Program-made: the position numbers and the translations under genes
Notes under the pieces: model-generated
What the model was told of the DNA's origin: nothing
The model's database searches: none
The model's input: only the letters and a program-made list of their open reading frames with translations
DNA from: Rhizobiaceae bacterium
Lineage (GTDB): Bacteria; Pseudomonadota; Alphaproteobacteria; Rhizobiales; Rhizobiaceae
Direction: 5' to 3'
Length of the DNA: 64,000 nucleotides
Assembly: GCA_025698895.1 (NCBI GenBank)
Contig: JAILWO010000001.1
Coordinates: 841,001-905,000, forward strand
In this document: one piece after another, positions 17,641-28,257 of the stretch
How the letters are laid out: each line of letters starts with the position of its first letter
Position numbering within the stretch: the first letter of the stretch is position 1

Positions 17641-18561
17641 TCACGCATTGGCCACGAACAGGCCCCTCGGCCTGACCGCGAGGATAAGCGCCATGAGCAC
17701 GTAGATCAGCATCGAGGCGATTGCCGCGCCGACGGTGTTGGCGCGCGAGGCGTCGAGGACGAGTTCCATGGCGCGCGGCAGCAGGAAGCGTCCCATCGTG
17801 TCGACCACGCCAACGAGGACGGCGCCGATCAGCGCGCCCTTGATCGAGCCGATGCCTCCGATCACGATGACGACGAAGGCCAGGATCAGCACCGGTTCGC
17901 CCATGCCCACCTGGACCGATTGCAGCGCGCCGACCAGGGCCCCCGCCAATCCGGCCAGCGCCGCGCCCAGCGCGAATATGATCGTGTAGAGCGAGCGGAT
18001 ATCGACGCCGAGCGCGCCGATCATCTCGCGGTCCGCTTCTCCGGCCCGGATCCGCATCCCGAGCCTCGTGCGGGAAATCAGGAGCCACAGGAAGACCGCC
18101 ACCGCCACGCCGACGCCGATGATGGCAAGCCGGTAAAGCGGGTATTGGGATCCGCCGGGAAGCGGCACCGATCCCGAAAGCAGCGACGGGATGTTGAGAT
18201 AGAGCGGAAAGGAGCCGAACAGCCAGCGCATGCCTTCCGAGAAGATGAGGATAAGCGCGAAGGTCGCCAGCACCTGGTCGAGATGATCGCGTTCGTAGAG
18301 ACGGCGGATGACCGTCATTTCCACGATTGCGCCGGCCGCGGCCGCGGCGGCCAGGCTGGCAATCAGCCCCAGCCAGAAAGAGCCGGTGGCGGCCGCGACC
18401 GCCGCACAGGCGAAGGCGCCGACCATGTAGAGCGATCCGTGGGCCAGGTTGATCAGTCCCATCACACCGAAGACGAGCGTCAGCCCGGCCGCCATCAGAA
18501 ACAGCATGACGCCGAACTGGAGACCGTTGAGGAGTTGCTCGATGAGGAGGGCTGTCTGCAC
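17641..18561 (-). CDS. Branched-chain-type ABC permease (LivH-like)
   Basis: A 306-residue integral membrane permease with about eight helices and the LivH signature GLTLVFGVMGLINLAHGSLY near the N terminus; the coupling region is RTRLGMRIRAGEADREMIGALGVD. The start is GTG at 18561. It is separated from the upstream livK-like gene by an inverted-repeat element, which may lower expression of permease genes relative to the binding protein. Confidence 0.93.
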   Translation of the reverse strand: MQTALLIEQLLNGLQFGVMLFLMAAGLTLVFGVMGLINLAHGSLYMVGAFACAAVAAATGSFWLGLIASLAAAAAAGAIVEMTVIRRLYERDHLDQVLATFALILIFSEGMRWLFGSFPLYLNIPSLLSGSVPLPGGSQYPLYRLAIIGVGVAVAVFLWLLISRTRLGMRIRAGEADREMIGALGVDIRSLYTIIFALGAALAGLAGALVGALQSVQVGMGEPVLILAFVVIVIGGIGSIKGALIGAVLVGVVDTMGRFLLPRAMELVLDASRANTVGAAIASMLIYVLMALILAVRPRGLFVANA

Positions 18562-18586
18562 GGGGTCTACCGAATGTCGCGTAATT

Positions 18587-18712
18587 CACCCCTCATCCGA
18601 CCTCGCTGTGCTCGGCCACCTCCTCCCACAAAGGGAGAAGGATGGGCGCCACTCCTTCTCCCTTTGTGGGAGAAGGTGGCCCGGCGCGGAGCGCCGGGAC
18701 GGATGAGGGGTG
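18587..18712. repeat. 126-bp palindromic repeat between livK and livH
   Basis: CACCCCTCATCCG (18587) and CGGATGAGGGGTG (ending 18712) frame the element; inside, CTTCTCCCACAAAGGGAGAAGG-like arms pair with CCTTCTCCCTTTGTGGGAGAAG-like arms around 18630-18678. It is a dispersed intergenic palindrome type common in this bacterial group. Folded in mRNA it would form a long stem that could shield the livK end from 3' decay. Confidence 0.75.
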
Positions 18713-18737
18713 CCTGTTTCTGCCGGACGCTGGCCGC

Positions 18738-19883
18738 CTACATCTTGCAGTCCTTGCCGTAGACGTCCTGATGGTCCTCGAGCGCGAGGCCGACCAGCCT
18801 GTTGGTCAGCGTATCGCCGTCCTTGACCACCTCACGCACATGGATGTCGTGGATCGGATGGTGGTTGTCGGCGAATTTGAAGTCTCCGCGCGTCGAGGAG
18901 AAATCCGCCTCCTTCAGCGCCGCGCGGAAGGCGTCGGCGTCCTTCACGCTGGCCTTCGCGGCGGCCGACAGGATCAGGTTGGCGGTATCGAAGCCCTGGC
19001 TGGCATAGAGCGAGGGAATGCGGCCGTATTCTTCCTTGAATGCCGCGACGAAGGCCTTGTTGGTCTCGTTGTCGAGGTCCGGCGACCACTGCGCCGTGTT
19101 GATGACGCCAAGTGCTGCGTCTCCCATGGCGCCCAGCACGTCCTGGCTGAACGAGAAGGCCGGGCCAATGACGGGAAGGTCGACGCCCGACTGGGCGTAT
19201 TGCTTCATGAAGGCGATGCCCATGCCACCCGGCAGGAAGAAATAGACGGAGTCCGCTCCCGAAGCCCGGATCTGCGAGATTTCGGCCGCGTAGTCGGTCG
19301 CGCCGAGCTTGGTGTAGACCTCGTCCGCGAGTTCGCCGTCATAGAAGCGCTTGAAACCGGTCAGCGCATCGGTCCCGGCCGGGTAGTTGGGAGCCAGAAT
19401 GAACGGCTTCTTGTAGCCCTCCTTCTTGGCATAGGCGCCGGCCGCCTCGTGCAGCGAATCGTTCTGCCAGGCCACATTGAAGTAGTTCTCATGGCAGTTC
19501 GCGCCGGCCAGAGGCGATGGGCCGGCATTGGGCGACAGGTAGAACTTGCCTTGGGCCACAGCGCTCGGAACCACGGCCATGGCCAGGTTCGACCAGATGA
19601 TGCCGGTGAGCAGGTCGACTTGGTCGGACTGGATCATCTTGTCGGCGATCTGCACGGCGAGTTCGGGCTTCATCGCGTCGTCCTCGGTGACGACCTCGAT
19701 CTCGCTGGCGGCATCGCCCGCCTGTTTCAAGGCCAGCATGAAGCCGTCGCGCACATCGACCCCGAGCCCGGCTCCACCGCCCGAGAGCGTCGTGATCATG
19801 CCGATCTTGATCGGCTCGGCGAAGGCGGTCCCCGCCAGCGCGGTCGAAACGGCCAGAAGGCCGGCAGTCAGAAACCTTTTCAT
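18738..19883 (-). CDS. ABC transporter periplasmic binding protein (LivK-like)
   Basis: A 381-residue periplasmic binding protein type I. It has a signal peptide (MKRFLTAGLLAVSTALAGTAFA, cleavage after AFA near 22) followed by EPIKIGMITTLSGGGAGLGVDVRDGFMLA, the usual Peripla_BP_6 opening. GGGAGAA precedes ATG 19883. It belongs with the LivH/M/G/F genes and lies directly after the tryptophan dioxygenase gene (37-base gap), suggesting that it captures tryptophan, kynurenine, anthranilate or a related aromatic compound. Confidence 0.9.
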   Translation of the reverse strand: MKRFLTAGLLAVSTALAGTAFAEPIKIGMITTLSGGGAGLGVDVRDGFMLALKQAGDAASEIEVVTEDDAMKPELAVQIADKMIQSDQVDLLTGIIWSNLAMAVVPSAVAQGKFYLSPNAGPSPLAGANCHENYFNVAWQNDSLHEAAGAYAKKEGYKKPFILAPNYPAGTDALTGFKRFYDGELADEVYTKLGATDYAAEISQIRASGADSVYFFLPGGMGIAFMKQYAQSGVDLPVIGPAFSFSQDVLGAMGDAALGVINTAQWSPDLDNETNKAFVAAFKEEYGRIPSLYASQGFDTANLILSAAAKASVKDADAFRAALKEADFSSTRGDFKFADNHHPIHDIHVREVVKDGDTLTNRLVGLALEDHQDVYGKDCKM

Positions 19884-19920
19884 TGCTTTTCTCCCATTAA
19901 GCCCCGAAGGTTCGGTTGTT

Positions 19921-20748
19921 TCACAGTTCAGTGCGCAGTTTCCAGAGTTCCGGAAACAGTTCAACCTCCAGCATCCGTCTGAGATAGGCGACACCGGCGG
20001 TTCCCCCCGTTCCGCGTTTCAGCCCGATGATGCGCTCGACCGTCGTGACGTGGTTGAATCGCCAGCGGCGGAAATAGTCCTCGAAGTCGACCAGCTTTTC
20101 GGCGAGCTCGTAAAGGGCCCAGTAGCGTTGCGGCTGCTCGTAGACGGCTTTCCAGGCGGCGAGCGCTTCGTCGGACGGCTCGCGCATGGCGGCAAGATCG
20201 GCGCGCTCTTCGCCGAACTTGAAACCGGAGCGCGCCAAGAGCCGCAGCGCCTCGTCATAGAGCGAGGGCCGCGCCAGGATCGCCGACAGCCGGCTGGTGG
20301 CCTGGGCATTGCCTTCATGCGGCTTCAGCAGCGTCCTGTTCCTGTTGCCGGCCAGGAACTCGATCGCCCGGTACTGCCAGGACTGAAAGCCTGACGACTG
20401 GCCGAGCGCATCGCGGAAGCGCGTGTATTCCGACGGCGTCATGGTGCGCAGCACGTCCCAGGCGCCGTTGAGCTGCTCGAAGATGCGCGCCACCCGCGTC
20501 AGCATCTTGAAGGCAGGCCTCAGATCGTCGACCGCGATCGCGCCGCAGGCCGCTTCGATCTCGAAGACGGCGAGCTTCATCCACAGTTCGGACGTCTGGT
20601 GCTGAATGATGAAGAGCATCTCGTCGGGCGACGAGGACAAGGGCTTCTGCGCCGACAGCAGCGCGTCGAGATGGAGATAGTCGCCATAGGACATCTCCGG
20701 CCTGAGTGACGCCGCCGCCTCGTATCCGTCGCTGGCCGGGGCGATCAC
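19921..20748 (-). CDS. kynA: Tryptophan 2,3-dioxygenase
   Basis: A 275-residue heme dioxygenase that opens the indole ring of L-tryptophan to N-formylkynurenine. The active-site segment [14 protein letters not shown] (His50), the substrate-binding [13 protein letters not shown] (about 111-123) and the heme-ligand segment [15 protein letters not shown] (His233) are all present, as is the C-terminal [12 protein letters not shown] loop. Length is that of bacterial TDO. The GTG start (20748) overlaps the stop of the CoA-ligase gene (GTGA), so the two are translationally coupled. Its position inside a CoA-ligase operon is unusual. Confidence 0.95.
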   Translation of the reverse strand: MIAPASDGYEAAASLRPEMSYGDYLHLDALLSAQKPLSSSPDEMLFIIQHQTSELWMKLAVFEIEAACGAIAVDDLRPAFKMLTRVARIFEQLNGAWDVLRTMTPSEYTRFRDALGQSSGFQSWQYRAIEFLAGNRNRTLLKPHEGNAQATSRLSAILARPSLYDEALRLLARSGFKFGEERADLAAMREPSDEALAAWKAVYEQPQRYWALYELAEKLVDFEDYFRRWRFNHVTTVERIIGLKRGTGGTAGVAYLRRMLEVELFPELWKLRTEL

Positions 20749-22376
20749 GACCTGCCCTCCCTCAGCCGGAAGCGCTGGATCTTGCCGGTCTGCGTCTTCG
20801 GCAGCGCGTCGATGAACCGGACGGACCGGGGATATTTGAAGGGGGCGATCGTCGCCTTCACATGCTCCTGGAGCCGCCTCACCGTATCCGCGTCCCTGGC
20901 CACCCCAGCGACGAGCACCACATGCGCTTCCACGATCTGGCCGCGCTCCTCGTCGGCGGCGCCGATGACGGCGCATTCGGCGACGTCGTCATGGGCCAGA
21001 AGTGCTGCTTCGACCTCCGGCCCGGCGATGTTGTAGCCGGACGAGACGATCATGTCGTCGGCCCGCGCGGCGAAATGGAAACAGCCGTTCTCGTCCTGGC
21101 TGAAGGCATCGCCGGTCAGGTTCCAGCCGTCGCGGACATAGTCCTTCTGGCGATCGTCGGCGAGATAGCGGCAACCGGTGGGACCACGTACGGCGAGCTT
21201 GCCCACCTCGCCGCGCGGCTTTTCGCGCATCTCGTCGTCGACGATCCGGGCCTCGTAGCCGGTCACGGGCCGGCCGGTCGAGCCGGGCGCGGATTCGCCC
21301 AGCCTGTTGGAGATGAAGATGTGCAGCATCTCCGTCGCGCCGATGCCATCCAGGATCGGCTTGCCGGTCTTCTTCATCCAGTCTTCATAGACCGGCGCCG
21401 GCAGCGTCTCGCCGGCCGAAACCGCGATCCTGAGCGAGGACAGATCCGCTCCCTCCTCCATCGCCGCCAGCATGGCGCGATATGCCGTCGGCGCGGTGAA
21501 GCAGATGGTGGCGCGGTAGGTCTCGATGATCTCGATCATGTTGGCCGGTGTCGCGTTTTCCAGCAGCGTCGCGGCGGCCCCGAAGCGCAGCGGAAATACC
21601 GCGAGCCCCCCGAGACCGAAGGTGAAGGCGAGCGGCGGCGATCCGACGAAGACGTCGTCGGGCGTGACCCCGAGCACCTCCTTCGCATAGCTGTCCGCGA
21701 TCACGAGCAGGTCACGGTGGAAATGCATCGTCGCCTTCGGTTCCCCGGTCGTGCCGGAGGTGAAGCCGAGCAGTGCGACATCGTCGCGGCCGGTCCTTTC
21801 GGCTTCGAAACGAACGGACTTGCGAAGTGCCGCCCTGTCGAGCTCGGCGTCGTGATTGGCGGTTCCGTCAAAACCCACGACCTGCTTCAGGATGCGGCTG
21901 CCCTTGGCGCAGGCCACGATCTCGTCGAGTATGCGCGTGTCGCACAGGGCCAGCCCGATCTCGGCCTTGTCGACGATCTTCTTCAGTTCGCCGGCGCGCA
22001 GCATCGGCATGGTGTTGACCGCGACGCCGCCTGCCTTCGTCACCGCCAGCCATGCGGCGACCATGGCGGGGTTGTTTGCCGAGCGGATCAGAACGCGGTT
22101 GCCCGGCTTCAGCCCGTAATCCTCGACCAGCGCATGTGCCAGCCGGTTGGTCCAGTCGTGCAGTTCCTTGTAGGTGCGGCTGCGGCCGTTGCCGATCAGC
22201 GCTGTGTTGTCGCCGAAACCGCGCTCGACCATGCGGCCGGTGAGTTCGTAGCCGACATTGATGTAGTCGGGATAATCGAAGCCGGTAAGCGGAAGGTCGG
22301 GCCACAAATGCGGTGGCGGAAGATTGTCGCGCGAGAATGTGTCGACATGGGAGGAGGGGCCGAGAACGGGATTCAT
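20745..22376 (-). CDS. Acyl-CoA synthetase, probably 2-aminobenzoate(anthranilate)-CoA ligase
   Basis: A 543-residue ANL-superfamily ligase of the benzoate-CoA ligase group. The P-loop is TSGTTGEPK (residues 206-214), the adenylate motif GATEM follows near 335, and the C-terminal catalytic lysine lies in KTQTGKIQR (about 530). It would form an aryl-CoA from an aromatic acid, ATP and CoA via an acyl-adenylate. The neighbours (ACMR-like enzyme, enoyl-CoA hydratase, SDR, TDO) point to anthranilate as substrate; benzoate or salicylate cannot be excluded from sequence. It overlaps the acyl-CoA dehydrogenase gene by four bases. Confidence 0.85.
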   Translation of the reverse strand: MNPVLGPSSHVDTFSRDNLPPPHLWPDLPLTGFDYPDYINVGYELTGRMVERGFGDNTALIGNGRSRTYKELHDWTNRLAHALVEDYGLKPGNRVLIRSANNPAMVAAWLAVTKAGGVAVNTMPMLRAGELKKIVDKAEIGLALCDTRILDEIVACAKGSRILKQVVGFDGTANHDAELDRAALRKSVRFEAERTGRDDVALLGFTSGTTGEPKATMHFHRDLLVIADSYAKEVLGVTPDDVFVGSPPLAFTFGLGGLAVFPLRFGAAATLLENATPANMIEIIETYRATICFTAPTAYRAMLAAMEEGADLSSLRIAVSAGETLPAPVYEDWMKKTGKPILDGIGATEMLHIFISNRLGESAPGSTGRPVTGYEARIVDDEMREKPRGEVGKLAVRGPTGCRYLADDRQKDYVRDGWNLTGDAFSQDENGCFHFAARADDMIVSSGYNIAGPEVEAALLAHDDVAECAVIGAADEERGQIVEAHVVLVAGVARDADTVRRLQEHVKATIAPFKYPRSVRFIDALPKTQTGKIQRFRLREGRS

Positions 22377-23515
22377 TGCGCCACCTGTCTTGCGATGACG
22401 ATCTTCTGCACGTCCGACGCGCCCTCGTAGATGCGAAGCGCGCGGATCTCGCGATAAAGGCTTTCCACGATATGCCCCTTGCGGACGCCGTCGCCGCCGT
22501 GAAGCTGGACGGCCTTGTCGATGACTTCCTGGGCGCTGTCGGTGGCGAACAGCTTGGCCATGGCCGCCTCGCGCGTGACACGGGCCGCGCCTGAATCCTT
22601 CGTCCAGGCGGCGCGGTAGACCAGCAGCGCGGCCGCGTCGACGGCGAGCGCCATGTCGGCGACGTGGCCCTGCACCATCTGCAGGTCGAACAGCGGCGCG
22701 CCGAACAGTTCGCGCGTGCCGACGCGCGACAGCGTTTCGTCGAGCGCGCGGCGCGCGAAACCGAGCGCTGCCGCGCCCACGGTGGATCGGAACACGTCGA
22801 GCACCGACATGGCGATGCGGAAGCCTTCACCGGGCTTGCCGATCATTGCCGACGCGGGCAGACGCATCTCCTCGAAGCTCAGCCGCGCCAGCGGATGCGG
22901 CGCGATCGTCTCCAGACGCTCGGCGATCCGCAGGCCCGGCGTGTCGGCGGGAACGAGGAAACAGGATATGCCTTTGGCGCCCGGACCCTCGCCGGTGCGG
23001 GCAAACAGCGTATAGAGATCGGCGATCCCGCCATTCGAGATCCAGGTCTTCTCGCCCGAGATCAGATAAGCGTCGCCCTCGCGGGTCGCGGTGGTCTCCA
23101 TGTTGGCCACGTCGGAACCCGATCGAGGCTCCGAGAGCGCGAAGGCCGAGATCGCCTCGCCGGCGCGCGTCCTCTTCAGCCAGCGTCGTTGATCGTCCGT
23201 GCCGAACAGGCTGATCGCGCCCGTGCCCAGCCCCTGCATGGCGAAGGCGAAATCCGCCAGCCCGTCATGGCGCGCCAGCGTCTCGCGGATGAGGCACAGC
23301 GATCGCACATCGAGCGGGCCGGGCGACGCGGGATCGACGGTGGTATGAGCCAGAAAGCCGTCCCGGCCGAGCTTGGCAACCAGCCCGCGGCAGGCTTCAT
23401 CGACATTCGCATGATCGACCGGGAGATTGGCGCTGCACCAGCTTTCCAGTCTTTCGGCCAGGTCGCGGTGGCGATCCTCGAAGAATGGCCAGTCGAGGAA
23501 TGCGCGGTCAGGCAT
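22373..23515 (-). CDS. Acyl-CoA dehydrogenase
   Basis: A 380-residue FAD-dependent acyl-CoA dehydrogenase. The FAD/substrate motifs [17 protein letters not shown] (about 123-139) and [10 protein letters not shown] (about 154-163) are present and the catalytic base is Glu364 in [10 protein letters not shown]. It keeps standard length. Within this operon it probably oxidises an alicyclic acyl-CoA formed after the ACMR-type reaction, before or after ring cleavage. ATG 23515 was chosen over an upstream in-frame Met with no supporting similarity. It is the first gene after a 269-base intra-operon gap. Confidence 0.9.
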   Translation of the reverse strand: MPDRAFLDWPFFEDRHRDLAERLESWCSANLPVDHANVDEACRGLVAKLGRDGFLAHTTVDPASPGPLDVRSLCLIRETLARHDGLADFAFAMQGLGTGAISLFGTDDQRRWLKRTRAGEAISAFALSEPRSGSDVANMETTATREGDAYLISGEKTWISNGGIADLYTLFARTGEGPGAKGISCFLVPADTPGLRIAERLETIAPHPLARLSFEEMRLPASAMIGKPGEGFRIAMSVLDVFRSTVGAAALGFARRALDETLSRVGTRELFGAPLFDLQMVQGHVADMALAVDAAALLVYRAAWTKDSGAARVTREAAMAKLFATDSAQEVIDKAVQLHGGDGVRKGHIVESLYREIRALRIYEGASDVQKIVIARQVAQ

Positions 23516-23554
23516 GCGAACCGGTCCTCCCCTGCATTGTCCATGCCTTGCGTT

Positions 23555-23737
23555 GCCCCTCTCTGTCCTGCCGGACACAAGGGGAGAAATCAGCCAGCCC
23601 TACGGGTTTCGCCAATCGCCGGCGTTGCAAAACGACTGCCAAGCGTGAAGCTGCCCATCTCCCCCCTTGCGGGGGGTCCGAAGGACGGGCCGAGACCCGT
23701 GGCTCGGGCCAGGGAGGCCGGCAGGACAGAGGGGGGT
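23555..23737. repeat. Palindromic repeat inside the catabolic operon
   Basis: GCCCCTCTCTGTCCTGCCGG (23555-23574) pairs with an inverted copy beginning CCGGCAGGACAGAGGGG at 23718. A short C-run/G-run hairpin (CCCCCCTTGCGGGGGG) lies in the middle near 23672-23688. It occupies most of the gap between the enoyl-CoA hydratase and acyl-CoA dehydrogenase genes; no promoter is evident there. Confidence 0.7.
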
Positions 23738-23784
23738 GCTGTCCCGCCAAAATCCCCGGTTCCGGAGAAAATGCGCTCTCCACC

Positions 23785-24609
23785 TCAATCCCCCTCGAAC
23801 ACCGGTTGCTTCTTCTCGACGAACGCCCGATAGGCGCGTTCGAAATCGCGCGTCTGCATGCAGATCGCCTGGGCCTGGGCCTCGGCCTCTATCGCCTGTT
23901 CCAGCGCCATGGACCACTCGTGCAGGAGCTGGTTCTTGGTCATCGAATGGGCGAATGTCGGGCCGGAAGCGATGCGCCGGGCAATTTCACGGGCTTCGGC
24001 CTCCAGGGCGTCGGGGGAAACCACCCGATTGTAGTAGCCCCATCGTTCGCCCTCCTCCGCGCTCATGGCGCGGCCGGTATAGAGGAGTTCGGCCGCCCGG
24101 CCTTGCCCGATAATCCTCGGCAGGATGGCGCATGCGCCCATGTCGCAGCCGGCCAGGCCGACGCGGGTGAACAGGAAGGCGGTCTTGGCCTGTGGCGTCG
24201 CGATGCGGATGTCGGACGCCATGGTGATGATCGCGCCAGCTCCGGCCGCCACGCCGTCGACCGCCGAAATAACCGGCTTGCCGCAGGACAGCATCGCCTT
24301 GACAAGGTCGCCCGTCATGCGCGTGAAGGCCATCAATTCCTTCATGTCCATGCCGACCAGCGGACCGATGATGTCATGCACGTCTCCGCCCGAGCAGAAA
24401 TTGCCGCCGTTCGGCAGGAAGATCACCGCGTGCACGTCGTCGGCATAGGCAAGATCGCGGAAAGTGTCGCGCAGTTCCGCGTAGCTCTCGAAGGTCAGGG
24501 GGTTCTTGCGCTCGGGCCGCGCGAGCCTGATCGTCGCGACGCCGTCGTCGCAGGACCAGTTGAAATGGGCCGGTTTCAGGTCGGCGAGATGTTTCACGGT
24601 CAGCGTCAT
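23785..24609 (-). CDS. Enoyl-CoA hydratase/isomerase family protein
   Basis: A 274-residue crotonase-fold protein. The oxyanion-hole segments [17 protein letters not shown] (about 66-82) and [20 protein letters not shown] (about 118-137) are present; the ring/CoA context suggests hydration or hydrolytic opening of an alicyclic enoyl-CoA rather than ordinary fatty-acid oxidation. ATG 24609 overlaps the stop of the MarR gene by four bases. Crotonase proteins with this context are reported in Azoarcus 2-aminobenzoate clusters; the exact step here is inferred. Confidence 0.88.
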   Translation of the reverse strand: MTLTVKHLADLKPAHFNWSCDDGVATIRLARPERKNPLTFESYAELRDTFRDLAYADDVHAVIFLPNGGNFCSGGDVHDIIGPLVGMDMKELMAFTRMTGDLVKAMLSCGKPVISAVDGVAAGAGAIITMASDIRIATPQAKTAFLFTRVGLAGCDMGACAILPRIIGQGRAAELLYTGRAMSAEEGERWGYYNRVVSPDALEAEAREIARRIASGPTFAHSMTKNQLLHEWSMALEQAIEAEAQAQAICMQTRDFERAYRAFVEKKQPVFEGD

Positions 24610-25082
24610 GCGGCCGCCTTTTCTGCGATACGATCGATGAGCGCGGCAGCTGTCCCGGCATCGTCGGCGGAAAGACCCGCGAGCAGCTCGTCGATCCAGC
24701 GATTGTGAACGGACGCCATTGCGGCGAAGCGCGCGCGGCCGGCTTCCGTCAGAGTTACGACCGAGGCGCGGCGATCCCCGTCCGGCACGGCGCGAATGAC
24801 CAGCCGCTCGGTGACCAGCCGGTCGATGATGCCCGTGACATTGCCGTTGGAAACCTTCAGCCGGCGCGAGAGCTCGGACATCTTCATGCCTGCCGGATCG
24901 GAGTAGAGCGTCGCCATCACGTCGAAGCGCGGCAGGGTGATATCGAATTCCGCCGCCAGCCTGCGGCGCAGTTCCGCCTCGACCTCGCGTGTGACGCGCA
25001 GGAGCCTGAGCCACAGCCTCAGCCGCTCGCGGGTCGCGCCCGGCGGCAGGCGGGGCCGATCGGGCGCGAGTGCCATGCTCAT
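24606..25082 (-). CDS. MarR-family transcriptional regulator of the catabolic operon
   Basis: A 158-residue winged-helix MarR protein. The recognition helix region is [30 protein letters not shown] and the wing is [19 protein letters not shown], both complete. It is embedded between the SDR and hydratase genes with four-base overlaps on both sides, so it is co-expressed with the operon it probably represses. MarR repressors of aromatic-CoA pathways commonly respond to the aryl-CoA intermediate. The tandem palindromes at 28165-28194 are its likely operator. Confidence 0.9.
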   Translation of the reverse strand: MSMALAPDRPRLPPGATRERLRLWLRLLRVTREVEAELRRRLAAEFDITLPRFDVMATLYSDPAGMKMSELSRRLKVSNGNVTGIIDRLVTERLVIRAVPDGDRRASVVTLTEAGRARFAAMASVHNRWIDELLAGLSADDAGTAAALIDRIAEKAAA

Positions 25083-25831
25083 GTTGCCCCCCCGTCTATC
25101 GTCACCGCTTCACCGTTGACGGAACGTGCCCCATGCGAACACAGCCACAGCACCGCGGAAGCCACCTCGCCGGGTTCCACGACGCGGCCCTGCGGATTGC
25201 CCGACATGATCGCTGCGCGCGCGGTCTCGGCGTCACGGCCGGTTTTCTCGACGATGTTGGTGATTGTCCGGTCCAGCATCGGCGTTTCGACATAGCCGGG
25301 GCACACCGCGTTGACCGTAACGCCGGTCGGGGCCAGCTCGGCCGCCAGCGATCGCATCAGACCGATCGCCCCGTGCTTGGATGCCACATAGGGCGCGATA
25401 TAGGCCGAGCCCCGCAGGCCGGCGATCGAGGCCACGATGACGATCCGGCCTCCACCGGCTTTGCGCATCGGTTCGATGGCCGGACGGACCGTCAGGAAAG
25501 CGCCAGTGAGGTTGACGGAAATCAGTCTGTTCCAGTGTTCCAGCGAGACCCGGTGGGCCGGGGCGCTGTCGGCCATGCCGGCATTAGCGACGACGATGCC
25601 GAACGGGCCGCGCGCGGCGGTCGCCTTCTTGTAGAGATCGGCGACGGACTTTTCGTCGGTAATGTCAGCGGCCATCGCCTGGACTGCCGGATGGCTGTCG
25701 GCGAGCGCCTGCAGCGGCTCCATGCGCCGGCCGCAGATCGTGACCTGGTGGCCGGCATCAGCCAGCGCGATCGCGATCGCGGCACCGATGCCGGTTCCGC
25801 CTCCCGTCACGAGGGCATGAGTCCTGTCCAT
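25079..25831 (-). CDS. Short-chain dehydrogenase (3-hydroxyacyl-CoA dehydrogenase-like)
   Basis: A 250-residue classical SDR with nucleotide motif [12 protein letters not shown] (about 9-20), NAGMA near 83, Ser135, Tyr148 and Lys152 (YVASK). It would reduce or oxidise a hydroxyl/keto group with NAD(P)(H). In this operon a 3-hydroxyacyl-CoA dehydrogenase role on a ring-derived intermediate is the natural inference. It overlaps the ACMR-like gene by one base (TGATG) and the MarR gene by four. Confidence 0.9.
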   Translation of the reverse strand: MDRTHALVTGGGTGIGAAIAIALADAGHQVTICGRRMEPLQALADSHPAVQAMAADITDEKSVADLYKKATAARGPFGIVVANAGMADSAPAHRVSLEHWNRLISVNLTGAFLTVRPAIEPMRKAGGGRIVIVASIAGLRGSAYIAPYVASKHGAIGLMRSLAAELAPTGVTVNAVCPGYVETPMLDRTITNIVEKTGRDAETARAAIMSGNPQGRVVEPGEVASAVLWLCSHGARSVNGEAVTIDGGAT

Positions 25832-28122
25832 CAGACTTTCCCCGTCATGGTTTCGTTGCGCTCATGCAGCCGGTAGAGCTGGTCGCGGCCCGGCAGATAG
25901 GGATCAGGCCATTTTTCTTCCGCGTCGCCAAGCGCGGCGGCTGCGTGCAAGGTCCAGTAGGGATCGGCCAGATGCGGCCGCGCCAGGCAGACGAGGTCGG
26001 CCCGGCCCGCCATCAGGATCGAGTTCACATGATCAGGCTCATAGATATTCCCGACCGCCATTGTTGCAATTCCGGTTTCGTTTCGGATGCGATCCGAAAA
26101 CGGCGTCTGAAACATGCGCCCGTAGATCGGCTTGGCGTGGATCGAAGTCTGACCGGCCGACACGTCGACGATGTCAACGCCAGCTATTTTCAACATGCGG
26201 GCGATCTCGACCGCGTCCTGCGGCGTGATCCCCTCGTCGCCTACCCAGTCATTGGCCGAGATGCGCACTGATATCGGCCTATCCTCCGGCCAGATGGAGC
26301 GCACCGCCTGAAAGACCTCCAGCGGGAAGCGCATCCGGTTCTCCAGGCTGCCGCCATACTCGTCCGTGCGCGTGTTGGTGAGGGGCGAGATGAAGGACGA
26401 CAGGAGATAGCCGTGCGCCATGTGCAGCTCGATCATGTCGAAGCCGCAGCGCAAGGCCATTTCGGTCGACGCGACAAACTGGTCGCGGGCGGCATCCATG
26501 CCGGCGCGATCGATGGCCTGTGGCGTTGCATTCTCCGGCGACCAGGCGACGTCGGATACCGACACCAGAGGCCAGTTGCCATCCGGCAGCGGCCGGTCAG
26601 CGCCTTCCCAGCCGCGCCGGGTCGAACCCTTGGCGCCGGAATGGCCGAGCTGGCAGCAAATCTTGGCGTCGGTTTCGCGGTGGACGAAATCGACGATCCG
26701 CTTCCAGGCGATCTCGTGCTCCGGAGCGTAGAGCCCGGTGCAGCCAGGCGTAATCCGGCCCTCGGCCGAGACGCAGGTCATCTCGATCGTGACAAGCCCC
26801 GCGCCGCCCTTGGCGCGTTCACCGTAATGGACGAGATGCCAGTCGGTCGGACTGCCGTCGATGGCCTTGTACTGCGCCATGGGCGACACGACGATGCGGT
26901 TCTTCAGCCGCATGCCGCGCAGGCGAAACGGAGCGAACATCGGTCGTCGCCGACTGTTGGAGCCGGCTTCGGCCTGCCTTTGAAACCACCCCTCGGCCTC
27001 GCCCAGCCAGGCGGCGTCGCGAGCGCGCAGGTTCTCGTGGCTGATGCGCTGGGATCGGGTCAGCAATGAATAGTTGAGTTGCACCGGGTCGAGATGGAGA
27101 TAACGCTCCACATCCTCGAACCATTCGAGCGAATTGCGCGCGGCCGATTGCAGCCGCAGCACCTCGAGCCGCCGCGCGTCTTCATACTTGTCGAAGGCGG
27201 CCACCACGTCCGTCTCCGAGTGAAGATAATCGGCCATGGCGACGGCACTTTCGAGCGCCAGTTTGGTACCCGATCCGATCGAGAAATGCGCCGATGCCGC
27301 CGCGTCACCCATCAGCGCGAGGTTCTCGTGACTCCAGCGCTTGCAAAGCACGCGGGGAAACGATATCCAGGCCGAGCCGCGTATGTGGTTTGCGTTCGAC
27401 ATCAGCGCATGACCATCGAGATGAGCGGAGAAGATACGTTCGCACACGGCGATCGACTCTTCCTTCGTCATGGCGCCGAAGCCGAATTTTTCCCAGGTTT
27501 CCTGCGAGCATTCAACGATGAAGGTCGCCGTGTCGGCGTCGAACTGGTAGGCATGCGCCCACACCCAGCCGTGCTCGGTTTCCTCGAAGATGAATGTGAA
27601 GGCGTCGTCGAACTTTTGGCGCGTGCCGAGCCAGACGAATTTGCATTTGCGGGTGTCTATGTCGGGCCGGAAGACCTCTGCGAAGACCCCGCGGGATTTC
27701 GAGTTAAGCCCATCGGAGGCGATCACTACGTCATATTCTGCCATCAGCGGGCGCGGATCCTCGATCTCCGTCTGGAATCGAAGTTCGACGCCAAGTTCGC
27801 GTGCGCGTTCCTGCAAGAGGACGAGCAGCGTCTTGCGGCCGATGCCGCAAAAGCCGTGACCGGTGGAGACGGTGCGCACGCCTTTGTGGATCAGCGCCAC
27901 ATCATCCCAATAGGCGAAGTGCTCGCGGATGGCGGCGGCCGAAACGGCGTCGTTGCGGGAAAGGTTTTCGAGCGTTTCGTCCGACAGCACCACCCCCCAG
28001 CCGAACGTGTCGTCGGCGCGGTTGCGCTCATAGACGACAATCTCGTGCGCAGGGTCGCGCAGCTTCATCGATATCGCGAAATACAGTCCGGCGGGTCCAC
28101 CACCGAGACAGGCAATCCTCAT
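25831..28122 (-). CDS. 2-aminobenzoyl-CoA monooxygenase/reductase-like (ACMR) two-domain flavoenzyme
   Basis: A 763-residue fusion. The N-terminal part (about 1-370) is an aromatic-ring hydroxylase-like FAD monooxygenase opening [20 protein letters not shown] (GxGxxG) with a [20 protein letters not shown] motif near 285. The C-terminal part (about 385-763) is an old-yellow-enzyme-type FMN oxidoreductase ([20 protein letters not shown], then [19 protein letters not shown]). This architecture is that of Azoarcus 2-aminobenzoyl-CoA monooxygenase/reductase and of salicylyl-CoA 5-hydroxylase, which attack an aryl-CoA and may also hydrogenate the ring. It is the first gene of the 13-gene run. ATG 28122 precedes the Rossmann strand directly. 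Confidence 0.9.
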   Translation of the reverse strand: MRIACLGGGPAGLYFAISMKLRDPAHEIVVYERNRADDTFGWGVVLSDETLENLSRNDAVSAAAIREHFAYWDDVALIHKGVRTVSTGHGFCGIGRKTLLVLLQERARELGVELRFQTEIEDPRPLMAEYDVVIASDGLNSKSRGVFAEVFRPDIDTRKCKFVWLGTRQKFDDAFTFIFEETEHGWVWAHAYQFDADTATFIVECSQETWEKFGFGAMTKEESIAVCERIFSAHLDGHALMSNANHIRGSAWISFPRVLCKRWSHENLALMGDAAASAHFSIGSGTKLALESAVAMADYLHSETDVVAAFDKYEDARRLEVLRLQSAARNSLEWFEDVERYLHLDPVQLNYSLLTRSQRISHENLRARDAAWLGEAEGWFQRQAEAGSNSRRRPMFAPFRLRGMRLKNRIVVSPMAQYKAIDGSPTDWHLVHYGERAKGGAGLVTIEMTCVSAEGRITPGCTGLYAPEHEIAWKRIVDFVHRETDAKICCQLGHSGAKGSTRRGWEGADRPLPDGNWPLVSVSDVAWSPENATPQAIDRAGMDAARDQFVASTEMALRCGFDMIELHMAHGYLLSSFISPLTNTRTDEYGGSLENRMRFPLEVFQAVRSIWPEDRPISVRISANDWVGDEGITPQDAVEIARMLKIAGVDIVDVSAGQTSIHAKPIYGRMFQTPFSDRIRNETGIATMAVGNIYEPDHVNSILMAGRADLVCLARPHLADPYWTLHAAAALGDAEEKWPDPYLPGRDQLYRLHERNETMTGKV

Positions 28123-28164
28123 AACCCTTCCTCCACACCGGAAGTCTGGCAAATAGGCCCGCTT

Positions 28165-28194
28165 GTTTCAAGTATGAAATTTCAGGCATGAAAC
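28165..28194. promoter_or_regulatory. Tandem palindromic operator, probably MarR
   Basis: Two adjacent 14-bp palindromes of form TTTCA-N4-TGAAA (spacers AGTA and GGCA), at 28166-28179 and 28180-28193, flanked by G and C. They lie between the divergent starts at 28122 and 28258, so binding could control both the operon and the hydrolase gene. The size and symmetry fit a MarR dimer site occupied twice. Confidence 0.7.
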
Positions 28195-28257
28195 ATCTCG
28201 GGCTTGACGGGTTTCCAGGAGCCGGCTTGTGTGCCCCGCCAAAGGGAGGATCAGGTC

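Noticed and set aside
16488-18762. Two long frames antisense to the livM and livH genes
   Set aside because: Highly charged, repetitive antisense translations of membrane permease genes.
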